64,000 bases of DNA from Nostoc linckia NIES-25. Lineage in GTDB: Bacteria > Cyanobacteriota > Cyanobacteriia > Cyanobacteriales > Nostocaceae. Below the pieces are notes generated by a model, which did not search any database, was not told where the DNA came from, and was given only the letters and a program-made list of their open reading frames with translations. A program made the translations under genes and the position numbers. Shown piece after piece: positions 45,983-54,131 of this stretch. Location of the stretch: positions 5,219,508 to 5,283,507 of the forward strand of contig NZ_AP018222.1 of the NCBI RefSeq assembly GCF_002368035.1. Direction: 5' to 3'. Every line of letters begins with the position of its first letter. Positions within the stretch are counted from its first letter, which is position 1.

Positions 45983-46195
45983 TAACTGCCAAGGACGCCA
46001 AAGCACAAGAAACGATCGTTAAGTGGAAGTTTACATTAGAGTTGCTCAAAGAAGCCAATAGTATTATTAAGGTACTGCGCTTATTATCGCAGATAGAGTG
46101 TTTGAGATCGTATACTGACAGCAAGAGAACTTTGTAGACCCTTGTGTGGCTAGTTTTGCATAAGATTAAGAAATATTGTTTTTGCTCGATTGATT

Positions 46196-46741
46196 ATGTA
46201 TGTAAAGGTGTTATCTGCTTCAATCGATGACAAACCACTCATCCAAAGGATGATGGAGCTTTATCAGTATGACTTTTCAGAGTTTGAAGATCGAGACCTC
46301 AACGAACATGGTTACTTTGGATACCCTTATCTAGATTATTACTGGATTGAACGCGATCGCTACCCGTTCATTGTGCGAGTAGGCAAAAAGCTTGCTGGAT
46401 TTGTTTTAGTGAACCAATTCACATACATTGCAGAGAGTGAATATTCGATTGCAGAGTTCTTTATCTTACGAAAATACAGGCAACAAGGAATTGGTAAGCT
46501 GGCTGCTTCTCAAATCTTCAATCGATTTTGTGGTAAGTGGGAGATTTATCAAATTAGCACAAATACAGTCGCTCAAAAATTTTGGCGCAGTGTCATTGCA
46601 GAATACACAACAGGGAAATTTACAGAAATTGCCATCGATGATGGCGATCGCCAAGGAATGATTCAATGTTTTGATAACACCTCAAAATGTTCCTTGAATC
46701 GTCCCGCCGTCTACTTGCAGCATAACTCCATTCACAAATGA
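46196..46741 (+). CDS. GNAT family N-acetyltransferase
   Basis: A 181-aa acetyltransferase. Acetyl-CoA motif A is seen in FFILRKYRQQGIGKLAASQI (Q/RxxGxG/A), with downstream ISTNTVAQKFWRSV. The acceptor is unknown; GNAT members acetylate small molecules, peptides or antibiotics. The ATG at 46196 is preferred over a TTG two codons earlier. Its 3' end overlaps the convergent SDR gene by 60 bp, so the last ~20 codons are antisense to the SDR C-terminus, and the final residues may not be family-typical. Confidence 0.8.
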   Translation: MYVKVLSASIDDKPLIQRMMELYQYDFSEFEDRDLNEHGYFGYPYLDYYWIERDRYPFIVRVGKKLAGFVLVNQFTYIAESEYSIAEFFILRKYRQQGIGKLAASQIFNRFCGKWEIYQISTNTVAQKFWRSVIAEYTTGKFTEIAIDDGDRQGMIQCFDNTSKCSLNRPAVYLQHNSIHK

Positions 46742-47470
46742 GGCTGCTGGCGAACTCAAAAATACTGCAACATTAGCAAACTCTTCTGGTGTTCCCATAC
46801 GACCTAAAGGAACTTTGGCATTGATTTTGGCGATTTCTGCTTCTTTTGTTTCGCCACTTTTACTAATTTGAGCGTTGATTAATTCTTCGACTCGTTCTGT
46901 ATATGTCCAACCTGGTAAAATACTGTTGACGCGAATTTTATCGCTACCCAATTCTTGGCTGAGAGTTTTAGTTAGACCAATCACCGCCAATCGAATCGAA
47001 TTAGACAATACCAAATTTTGGACTGGTTGTTTGGTTGAGGTTGAGGTGATAGTTAGAATCGCTGGTGCAGTAGATTGACGCAAATGAGGTAAAGCGTATT
47101 TTATTAGACGGACTGTACTCAGCAAATTCAAGTTAACGGAAGTTTCCCAGCTTGCTACATCGGTATCATCAAAAGTCCCAGCGGGCGGCCCTCCGGCGTT
47201 GGTAACAAGGATATCCAACCCGCCAAATTTATCCACTGTGGCATCAACCACCCGTTCAATATCTGCTTGACTGGTGACATCTGCACGCAGAGATAGTATT
47301 TCTGCGCTTGTTTCGCTGCTAATTTCGGCGCCAACTTTGTCAACTAATTCGCTGCGGGCGCAGATGGCGACTTTTGCACCCTCACGGGCAAATTGCCTTG
47401 CTGTAGCTTTGCCCAAACCTTTACTAGCAGCTGTTACTAAGGCGACTTTGCCACGGAGTTGCAAATCCAT
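46682..47470 (-). CDS. SDR family oxidoreductase
   Basis: A 262-aa Rossmann protein with the cofactor motif TAASKGLG, the NAG motif (LVTNAGGPP) and the C-terminal VNGVMLQVDGG. In the place of the usual catalytic YxxxK the sequence reads NLVLSNSIRLAV, so Tyr and Lys appear replaced by Ser and Arg, as in a known divergent SDR branch. Classical reductase activity is therefore uncertain. It lies 18 bp downstream of a nitroreductase gene on the same strand, probably one transcript. Confidence 0.85.
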   Translation of the reverse strand: MDLQLRGKVALVTAASKGLGKATARQFAREGAKVAICARSELVDKVGAEISSETSAEILSLRADVTSQADIERVVDATVDKFGGLDILVTNAGGPPAGTFDDTDVASWETSVNLNLLSTVRLIKYALPHLRQSTAPAILTITSTSTKQPVQNLVLSNSIRLAVIGLTKTLSQELGSDKIRVNSILPGWTYTERVEELINAQISKSGETKEAEIAKINAKVPLGRMGTPEEFANVAVFLSSPAASFVNGVMLQVDGGTIQGTF

Positions 47471-47488
47471 AATTTTGATGTTTATTGT

Positions 47489-48310
47489 TTACAGTAACTT
47501 GAAGCCCAGGTTATTGAGAACTTGCCGCAAGCGATCGCGTCCTCTCAATGACTCGACAGTTGCAATCCGCCCGGCTGAGTGTTCTGACCAATCACCAGCA
47601 ACGTTCATCTTTTGTTCAGTATAGAACTCTTTGATGATGTTATTGTAATGAGCGATCGCTTCATCTTGTTCTGCCAATTTATAAGTTTCCCGATGCAGCA
47701 CAGCTGATTGTGGTAACCGTGGCTTAATTGCAGCATTCACTTCTGGATCTGGATAGCCCACACACAAGCCAAACACAGCATACACAGAAGAAGGTAAATT
47801 CAAGATTGCTGCTACCTCTTCTGGCCGGTTGCGGATTCCACCGATATATACTGTTCCCAAACCCAAGGACTCAGCTGCTACTGTGGCATTTTGGGCTGCC
47901 AATGTGGCATCAACCGTTGCCATAACAAACATTTCCAAATATTCCAAACCATCATGAGATATGCCGCGACTGTCAGCAACATAAGCCAGACGTGCTAAAT
48001 CTGCTAACCACACCAAGAATAAAGGTGCTTGGCGGATGTGTGCTTGACCTCCCGCCAGTTTTGATAACTCATCTTTGCGTTCTTGACTTTCGACTGCAAC
48101 CACACTCCAAGTTTGCAAATTTGAAGAAGTAGATGCAGATTGGGCGGCTGCAACTAGCAACTCCAGAGTTCCAGGTGGTAAAGGATCTGAAAGATAAGCA
48201 CGAATCGAACGGTGAGATAGTAGTGATGTCAAAGAGTCATTCCATTCAATTTCGGAATTGAAGGGAATTTCACCGTAGCGCGATCGCAATAGTTCTGTAG
48301 GATTGGTCAT
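47489..48310 (-). CDS. Nitroreductase family FMN-dependent oxidoreductase
   Basis: A 273-aa NfsA/FRP-like protein. Visible features are HRSIRAYLSDPLPPGTLE at the N-terminus, AQSASTSSNLQTWSVVAV (FMN contact region) and the GLGTVYIGGIRNRPEEVAAI segment of the dimer-interface helices. Members reduce nitro compounds, flavins or quinones with NADPH. It is 18 bp upstream of the SDR gene and 214 bp downstream of a sulfonate-binding-protein gene on the same strand. Physiological substrate unknown. Confidence 0.88.
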   Translation of the reverse strand: MTNPTELLRSRYGEIPFNSEIEWNDSLTSLLSHRSIRAYLSDPLPPGTLELLVAAAQSASTSSNLQTWSVVAVESQERKDELSKLAGGQAHIRQAPLFLVWLADLARLAYVADSRGISHDGLEYLEMFVMATVDATLAAQNATVAAESLGLGTVYIGGIRNRPEEVAAILNLPSSVYAVFGLCVGYPDPEVNAAIKPRLPQSAVLHRETYKLAEQDEAIAHYNNIIKEFYTEQKMNVAGDWSEHSAGRIATVESLRGRDRLRQVLNNLGFKLL

Positions 48311-48435
48311 AATTAATTCTCCGATTCAAAATTGTCAGTTGATTTATCAAGAAGAATTCAGAACTCAGGAGTCAGAATTCAGAATTTGGTATTATTACCA
48401 CGGAATAGGCAATAGGCTTGAAAGTTTCTCGGTGT

Positions 48436-48486
48436 CAGGGTTTTACCATCAGTTTACGTCCTAACCTAGTTGGCAACTGCTATAAA
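48436..48486. repeat. Short dispersed repeat (second copy of the 38843 element)
   Basis: Shares the CAGGGTT..ACC...AGTTTA.GT.CT...CTA...TGG.AACTGCTATA pattern with 38843-38894. About 50 bp, non-coding, between the binding-protein and nitroreductase genes. Confidence 0.5.
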
Positions 48487-48524
48487 TTAGGAGTTGGATT
48501 TTTTTGAGATTCTGAATTCTTCTT

Positions 48525-49634
48525 CTAGATTTTTGATGAAAATGCGGCATATTGTTCTTTGCTTAAAACTCCATCTCTGACATTCACCTTTTTGGGAATC
48601 AACTTTAACTGATAATATGTATCAGCTACTTGTTGCTGTAAATTTATCAGTTCATCATTAATTGGTACAATCCCAAACGTTCGCCTATTAGTAGCTTTTC
48701 TCATAGTTTCTATGTCAATTCCTAACACAGATGAGAGAGTTTGGGCTACTTCTTCTCGATGGTTTTTAGCCCATTCTTCTAGCTGTTGAATTTCCTCCAG
48801 CACTGCCTTGACAATTTGAGGATTTTCAGTTACAAATTTACGGGTTGTTAAATAATATCCCCCCTGTTTGTTAATTCCTGTGCCATCAATCAAGACTCTA
48901 GCTTTAGTTGCTTCTTGAGCCGCTGCATAGAACGGGTCCCAAATTACCCAAGCATCTACGCTACCCTTAACAAACGCGGCGCGGGCATCAGCTGGCGGCA
49001 AATATTTAGGCTCAATTTCACTATATTTGACTCCTGCTTTTTCTAAAGCTTGGACTAACAATAAGTGGGCGCTAGAGCCTTTTTGAAAAGCAATTTTTTT
49101 GCCTTTGAGATCGGTCACTTTTTGAATTGGAGAATTTTGGGGAACAAGAATTGCTGAACCGCCAGGACTAGCAGCAATACCAGCCACATAAGTTAATGAT
49201 GCTCCTGCTGCTTGGGCAAATATTGGTGGTGATTCTCCTACATGTCCAAAGTCAATACTACCCACATTCATAGCTTCTAGCAATTGCGGGCCCGCAGGAA
49301 ATTCAATCCATTCCACAGATATCCCATCTGGTGACAACCGCTTTTCTAAAACACCTTTATTTTTCAATAAAATATTCGATTTTTGATACCCAAATCGCAC
49401 TAATGTTGCTTTGCTAGAAGCAGAATTCGCCACAGATGTAGCACTAGGATTAGGAGAATTAACAGTCGATGTTGATGAACAAGCAGCAAATAGCAAGCTC
49501 AAACAAACACCAGTAACAAAAGCCCCCGCTATTGGTAAAAAAGAGAATAATTTATTTTGGTTGCTAAATGAATTCCTGATTGCGATCAAGGACATCCACT
49601 TGGCAATTAAGCGGCGAAAGATATGGCTAACCAT
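48525..49634 (-). CDS. ssuA: Aliphatic sulfonate ABC transporter substrate-binding lipoprotein
   Basis: A 369-aa protein. A signal segment ends in the lipobox LLFAACSS, so it is predicted to be a lipoprotein. The mature part has the SsuA/NMT1-type periplasmic binding fold: RFGYQKSNILL, VGSIDFGHVGESPPIFAQAA and AAFVKGSVDAWVIWDPF. Relatives bind alkane sulfonates or taurine. No permease or ATPase is in the window. ATG 49634 gives a long basic N-region; 49655 is a possible alternative. A 9-bp inverted repeat at 49644-49678 overlaps the upstream start region. Confidence 0.85.
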   Translation of the reverse strand: MVSHIFRRLIAKWMSLIAIRNSFSNQNKLFSFLPIAGAFVTGVCLSLLFAACSSTSTVNSPNPSATSVANSASSKATLVRFGYQKSNILLKNKGVLEKRLSPDGISVEWIEFPAGPQLLEAMNVGSIDFGHVGESPPIFAQAAGASLTYVAGIAASPGGSAILVPQNSPIQKVTDLKGKKIAFQKGSSAHLLLVQALEKAGVKYSEIEPKYLPPADARAAFVKGSVDAWVIWDPFYAAAQEATKARVLIDGTGINKQGGYYLTTRKFVTENPQIVKAVLEEIQQLEEWAKNHREEVAQTLSSVLGIDIETMRKATNRRTFGIVPINDELINLQQQVADTYYQLKLIPKKVNVRDGVLSKEQYAAFSSKI

Positions 49635-49643
49635 TAAAATGAC

Positions 49644-49678
49644 CCCTATAGACATATTACTACTATATATCTATAGGG
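49644..49678. promoter_or_regulatory. Perfect 9-bp inverted repeat upstream of ssuA-like gene
   Basis: CCCTATAGA (49644-49652) and TCTATAGGG (49670-49678), 17 bp apart, just before the ssuA-like start. The spacing and symmetry suit a dimeric regulator's operator. They also could form an RNA hairpin. Confidence 0.5.
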
Positions 49679-49790
49679 TTACCGTGGTATAGTCATTAGG
49701 CATAGGGAATTCGCCAGTGGGAAGAGTCAGAGGTCTATGGGGCTACGGTGTATACACAAGTCGAAAAACACGATCCACATTAGACTTCTT

Positions 49791-49905
49791 GCATAAGTCG
49801 GGAAAAGGGGAAAGGGGAAGGGGGAAAGGTTCTGTATTGTCCCTTTCCCCTTTAGCCTTTACCCTTTTCCCCAAGAGTGCAAAAAGCACTTTTGCAAGAG
49901 GTCTA
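49791..49905. mobile_element. Small element with TAGACTTCTTGCA/TGCAAGAGGTCTA ends
   Basis: 115 bp with ~17-bp inverted ends and a GGGGAAAGGGG...CCCCTTTAGCC interior, same family as 28891-28993 and 50854-50988. Adjacent TTA sequence at both outer ends might be a short target duplication. Confidence 0.65.
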
Positions 49906-49923
49906 TTAGCTTTAATCTAGTAG

Positions 49924-49995
49924 GGTGGGTTATGGACGTTAGTCCTAACCCACCGAAAATCTAGGATGGTGCGTTAGCCTCCGGCATAACACACC
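49924..49995. repeat. Tandem hairpin repeat (GGTGGGTTA / GGTGCGTTA)
   Basis: Hairpin 1 (49924-49954) has arms GGTGGGTTA/TAACCCACC plus inner GGAC/GTCC. Hairpin 2 (49968-49995) has GGTGCGTTA/TAACACACC with inner GCC/GGC. This is a dispersed intergenic repeat of the GTAGGGTGGGTTA kind. Confidence 0.65.
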
Positions 49996-50065
49996 CAACA
50001 AAACGGGATTTGGGGTAATTAAATTATTTGTGTGTACATCGTAGATTCTGTGAAAAGCAAAAAAA

Positions 50066-50342
50066 AAAATAAAATTTGTATAATTTGTATTTACAAATTT
50101 TATTTTACTCCTATAGTAAGAATAAGGAAGTTAATCATCCTCCTCTCGAAATAAATCCTGACACTAAAAAGTTAACTCTTATTATTTTGAATAGAGATAA
50201 CTTTTGTTTTTTCCCTTTATGTCTACTCTGCAAGTAAGACTACTGTGTGGGAACTGCTAGTCTTCTATGACATTAAGGGTAAACGCCGTATAGGTGAGAT
50301 TTACATATTATCTATCAGGAACGCCTAACCTATCGGCGTTTA
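50066..50342 (+). promoter_or_regulatory. Hairpin-dense leader of the double-glycine cargo locus
   Basis: Four inverted repeats follow one another: 50066-50080/50092-50106 (perfect 15-bp arms), 50167-50183/50190-50205 (imperfect arms followed by TTTTGTTTTTT, terminator-like), 50236-50242/50258-50264 (7-bp arms) and 50280-50295/50328-50342 (15 bp with one bulge, AAACGCCG/CGGCGTTT). The first cargo gene starts at 50391 with an AGGAG ribosome-binding site. The layout fits a structured, possibly attenuating, 5' leader. Confidence 0.5.
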
Positions 50343-50390
50343 TAAATATTGAGCGTATTTCCTAAACACTAACTTTTAGGAGAAATTCAA

Positions 50391-50759
50391 ATGGCTATGA
50401 CAGTGGAAACAGCCCAGTTAAACAACCAAAGGATCTTACAAAATTTTGCTTTGGGTGAAGGAATTGACGAACAAGCTGCGGAAATAATTTCTGGTGGCTC
50501 TGAGAGATTTACGATCAGAAACAACACACAATACAACATTACTCATAATTTGGATGGTACTCTATTCACAATTCAACCAGGTGAAGCATGGATTTATACT
50601 ACCCCTTACAACGGAATAATTGAATTTGACATTGACGGTCGAGATTATTTAAGGCTGGATAAATCATACAATTTGTCCGATGGGCAAATATATGAATTTC
50701 AAAACAACTACGACACTAGTAATCCCTATGATATTGATCTCTATCCGGTATACTCCTAA
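50391..50759 (+). CDS. Double-glycine-leader cargo protein A
   Basis: A 122-aa protein. The N-terminal 36 residues look like a bacteriocin-type leader: helical, acidic, with EQAAEIISGG ending at Gly35-Gly36, the expected C39 peptidase cleavage site. The 86-residue mature part is rich in Asn, Asp and Tyr with alternating hydrophobic residues and PGEAWIYTTPY, which suggests a small beta protein rather than a classical short bacteriocin. No cysteines are seen, so it is not a lanthipeptide. A C39-type ABC exporter and an HlyD adaptor lie downstream. Function of the mature protein unknown. Confidence 0.75.
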   Translation: MAMTVETAQLNNQRILQNFALGEGIDEQAAEIISGGSERFTIRNNTQYNITHNLDGTLFTIQPGEAWIYTTPYNGIIEFDIDGRDYLRLDKSYNLSDGQIYEFQNNYDTSNPYDIDLYPVYS

Positions 50760-50853
50760 TCAAATTTCTAGTTAAGAATAGGAGTCAGAAGTCTTCATAT
50801 TCCAGTCTTGATTAGATAACGAGCAAGTGATGAAGTCATTTTAGCCACTTCAA

Positions 50854-50988
50854 TAGACCTCTTGCAGAAATATGAATTTCTATCACGCAGAGGCGCAGAG
50901 GCAAGGCAGCGCGGTCTTGGGGGTTTCCCCCATAAGCGACTGCCGCGCAGAGAAGAAAACGCAAAGAAGGACTTTTGCAAGAGGTCTA
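50854..50988. mobile_element. Small element with TAGACCTCTTGCA/TGCAAGAGGTCTA ends
   Basis: 135 bp between the two cargo genes. Ends are ~17-bp inverted repeats; the interior carries the GCAGAGGCGCAGAGG-type dispersed repeat instead of the G/C-rich tract found in the other two copies, so the same ends carry different interiors. Confidence 0.7.
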
Positions 50989-51084
50989 ATGAATAATTTT
51001 TCTTCTAAAGAAGAAGAAGATTTTGGTGCGTCGCGCTAACTCGATACAATTCAGATACCTCTTCATTATTTTTGGAGTAATACC

Positions 51085-51435
51085 ATGCTAGGAATTAACA
51101 AAGAGTACGACGTTTCTTTAAACCCTTTCAGTAGCCAATTATTTCATGAATTAACCGATGATGAAGCTTCAGTATTTACTGGAGGGCTTAGTTTGATAAA
51201 TGAGACAGATAAGCCAATAACTTTTTATATTCTTCGCTCTGATGGTGACCCGAAAAGGGTAGTTTTAAAACCTGGAGAAGAAAGCTCTTATAATGCTGAG
51301 AACGTACTTTACGATTCGATAGTAGGCGATCCATACGATCCAAAAGTACAAAAATTAGACAATGAGGGAAGTTACAGTTTTTATTCAACTGGAGATCAAA
51401 TAAGTATTCGAGGTAAAGGCTCTAATTTGAGATAA
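51085..51435 (+). CDS. Double-glycine-leader cargo protein B
   Basis: A 116-aa protein with a 34-residue leader ending LTDDEASVFTGG, a textbook double-glycine site. The 82-residue mature part has LINETDKPITFYILRSDGD and LKPGEESSY. Its pattern (N-x-T near the start, DG, PGE, then Y.F near L..G) parallels cargo A, so the two mature domains look distantly homologous. No cysteines. A GGAG ribosome-binding site precedes the ATG. It lies about 145 bp upstream of the C39 exporter gene. Function unknown. Confidence 0.75.
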   Translation: MLGINKEYDVSLNPFSSQLFHELTDDEASVFTGGLSLINETDKPITFYILRSDGDPKRVVLKPGEESSYNAENVLYDSIVGDPYDPKVQKLDNEGSYSFYSTGDQISIRGKGSNLR

Positions 51436-51580
51436 AGGGTCTAATTCGATCTAAATCCAGTTTATTTCTTTTGTTAAAGAATAAGTCTAATTCGTAAGTC
51501 CTAATTTTTCTGCGTAAATCCTCATTCAATATAATCAAGTTCTTTCACTGTAATTTTCGCCCCAAAGATTACGCTTGAAA

Positions 51581-53767
51581 ATGAAATACAAAATTGTCCT
51601 TCAACACAGTGAAGAAGATTGTGGTGCAGCCACTTTAGCTACGATCGCCCAACACTACGGACGCATATTTACCCTTAACCGCGTGCGGGAAGCTGTTGGT
51701 ACTGGGGCGAGAGGAACTACTCTGTTGGGATTAAGGCGGGGTGCAGAAGCCCTGGGATTCCATAGCCGGCAAGTTAAAGCCACTCCTCAACTCATCAACC
51801 AATTAGATCGAGCTCCTTTACCTGCGATTATTCACTGGAAAGGCTACCACTGGGTAGTATTATATGGTCAGAAAGGCAACAAATATATAATTGCCGACCC
51901 TGGTGTTGGTATCCGTTATCTGACTCACGAGGAGTTAATTAAAGGTTGGAGTAATGGGGTGATGCTCCTACTCCTTCCCGATGAAAGCCGCTTTTATCAA
52001 CAAGAATCAGATAAAATTGGCGGTTTTGGACGTTACCTGCAACGGGTTTATCCCTATCGGTTTATCATAGCCCAAGCGATCGCCCTCAACATTGCTATCG
52101 GTCTACTTTCCCTCGCATCTCCCTTCATGATGCAACTACTCACCGATGATGTCTTAGTGCGGGGAGATACCCAACTATTAACCACTGTTGCTATTGGCGT
52201 TGTCACCTTGAATTTAATTAGAAGCGCCATTGGTTTAGTACAATCGCATCTTATCGGTTATTTCAGTCAAAGATTGCAATTAGGACTAATTCTAGAATAT
52301 GGGCGCAAACTCTTACATTTACCCCTATCTTATTTTGAAGGACGACGCAGTGGGGAGGTTGTCAGCCGCATTTCTGATGTTCACGCTATCAATAACTTAG
52401 TTTCCCAGATTGTCCTCGGATTACCCAGTCAATTTTTTATTGCTGTAGTTTCCTTGGGCTTTATGCTTTTTTACACTTGGGAGTTAACTCTGGTTTCTAT
52501 AGTTGCATTTCTCATCGTTACGGCTGTTAACTTACTTTTCTTACCAGCACTGCGTCAAAAAACCCGCAACATGATTGTTTCTGGTACAGAAAACCAAGGT
52601 TTTTTAGTAGAAACATTTCGGGGAGTACAAGTCTTAAAAACTACCCAAGCTACACCCCAAGCCTGGGAGGAATATCAAGGAAATTTTGGTCGTCTGGCTA
52701 ACTTGGGCTGGAGTACCATGCAGCTAGGACTTTACAGCAGCACAGTTACCAGTATTCTTTCGACATTTATTAATATTGGTATTCTCTGGATTGGTAGCTA
52801 TTTAGTAATTAATCGGACTTTAACAATCGGACAATTGATTGCCTATAACGGTATGAGTGGCAATCTTTTAGGCTTTTTAAGTTCTGCTATCGGCTTAATA
52901 GATGAATTTATCACTTCCCAAATAGTTATTCAACGTCTGACAGAAGTTATTGATGCTACTCCAGAAGATGAAAATGATGTGAAAAAGCAGTGGGTAGAAA
53001 TTCCTGGAAATACAGATATTACTTGCACTAAAATTAATTTTCACCACACAGGTAGAGTTGATTTATTGCAAGATTTTTCCGTAACTATTCCTGGTGGTAA
53101 AGCAATTACTCTAATTGGTAAATCTGGCTGTGGTAAAAGTACCCTAGCAAAGTTGATTACTGGTTTATATACAATTCAATCAGGAAATATTCGCTATAGT
53201 TTCTATAATCAGCAAGATATATCTTTAGAATGTTTGCGGCAACAGGTGGTTTTAATACCACAAGAACCTCATTTTTGGAGTCGGTCTATTCTGGATAATT
53301 TCCAATTTAGTTATCCTCACATTAGTTTTGCAGACATTGTTAGAGCTTGTCAAATTAGTGGTGCTGACGAATTTATCAGCGAACTACCTGATAAATATCA
53401 AACTGTCTTAGGAGAATTTGGAGCTAATCTTTCTGGTGGACAAAAGCAACGATTAGCTATAGCTAGAGCCATAGTTAATGACCCGCCCATTTTAATTTTA
53501 GATGAATCTACCAGCGCCCTCGACCCAGTAAGCGAAGCACAAATATTAGATAGGCTTTTAGATCATCGCCAGGGGAAAACTACTATTTTGATTAGTCACC
53601 GTCCGAGAGTGATACAGCGTGCAGATTGGATTATTTTTTTAGAAAAAGGGCGGTTACAAGTTCAAGGTACGGCAGAAGATTTGCGGCAAGTTAATGGGGA
53701 ACATTTAGACTTTTTGGATGATGTAATTTTGAGTCTTTCAGACGCGATAAATCGCGTCTCTACATGA
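51581..53767 (+). CDS. C39-peptidase ABC exporter (PCAT)
   Basis: A 728-aa half-transporter. The N-terminal C39 protease domain has Cys14 in SEEDCGAATLA, His90 in GYHWVVLYG and Asp106 in DPG, a complete triad. A six-helix membrane domain follows, then an ATPase with Walker A GKSGCGKST, signature LSGGQKQRLAIARAI and Walker B ILILDESTSALD. It should cut the leaders of cargo proteins A and B after Gly-Gly and export the mature parts. The ATG at 51581 gives the usual MKYKIVLQHSEEDC start; a TTG two codons upstream is possible. The last codons lie in a GACGCGAT/ATCGCGTC palindrome. Confidence 0.95.
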   Translation: MKYKIVLQHSEEDCGAATLATIAQHYGRIFTLNRVREAVGTGARGTTLLGLRRGAEALGFHSRQVKATPQLINQLDRAPLPAIIHWKGYHWVVLYGQKGNKYIIADPGVGIRYLTHEELIKGWSNGVMLLLLPDESRFYQQESDKIGGFGRYLQRVYPYRFIIAQAIALNIAIGLLSLASPFMMQLLTDDVLVRGDTQLLTTVAIGVVTLNLIRSAIGLVQSHLIGYFSQRLQLGLILEYGRKLLHLPLSYFEGRRSGEVVSRISDVHAINNLVSQIVLGLPSQFFIAVVSLGFMLFYTWELTLVSIVAFLIVTAVNLLFLPALRQKTRNMIVSGTENQGFLVETFRGVQVLKTTQATPQAWEEYQGNFGRLANLGWSTMQLGLYSSTVTSILSTFINIGILWIGSYLVINRTLTIGQLIAYNGMSGNLLGFLSSAIGLIDEFITSQIVIQRLTEVIDATPEDENDVKKQWVEIPGNTDITCTKINFHHTGRVDLLQDFSVTIPGGKAITLIGKSGCGKSTLAKLITGLYTIQSGNIRYSFYNQQDISLECLRQQVVLIPQEPHFWSRSILDNFQFSYPHISFADIVRACQISGADEFISELPDKYQTVLGEFGANLSGGQKQRLAIARAIVNDPPILILDESTSALDPVSEAQILDRLLDHRQGKTTILISHRPRVIQRADWIIFLEKGRLQVQGTAEDLRQVNGEHLDFLDDVILSLSDAINRVST

Positions 53768-53777
53768 GGGTTTTGAG

Positions 53778-54077
53778 CTTACAGCAGTTTTCGTGTATTT
53801 GAACCACATCTGTTGTAGGGGCACAGCATTGCTCATTAGTGTCAACTTAACGTCAAACCCTGATAGAAAGGTGATGAGCGAGTTCTACTCATTTACCATC
53901 AAGATCCGCGTTACCCCACCCCGGTTTTGCTGGCGCAAAACCTCCCCTCCCCTTGCTAAGGGGAGGGGTTGGGGGTGGGGTAAAACGATGTGGGGCAACA
54001 GTTTGAGCTTAAGTTGACACCAATGAGCATTGCTGTGCCCCTACCGCGTGGTCTATTTACCTGAAAATAGCTGTTAA
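53778..54077 (+). mobile_element. MITE-like element, copy C, with outer arms
   Basis: The inner element at 53815-54044 (230 bp) has ~36-bp terminal inverted repeats and matches the copies at 18066 and 28450. Outside it lie ~35-bp arms (CTTACAGCAGTTTTCGTG on the left, inverted CTGAAAATAGCTGTTAA on the right) that match the arms of the 45884-45982 element. It sits between the exporter and the HlyD adaptor genes. Confidence 0.75.
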
Positions 54078-54131
54078 TCAACTGTATTGGCTAATATCTT
54101 CACCTATTTTTCAATTTTGGAGTGTCTAACT

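Noticed and set aside
45952..46137. 61-aa ORF after the palindromic element
   Set aside because: Its start lies in the element's right arm, and the KDAKAQ segment is repeat-derived.
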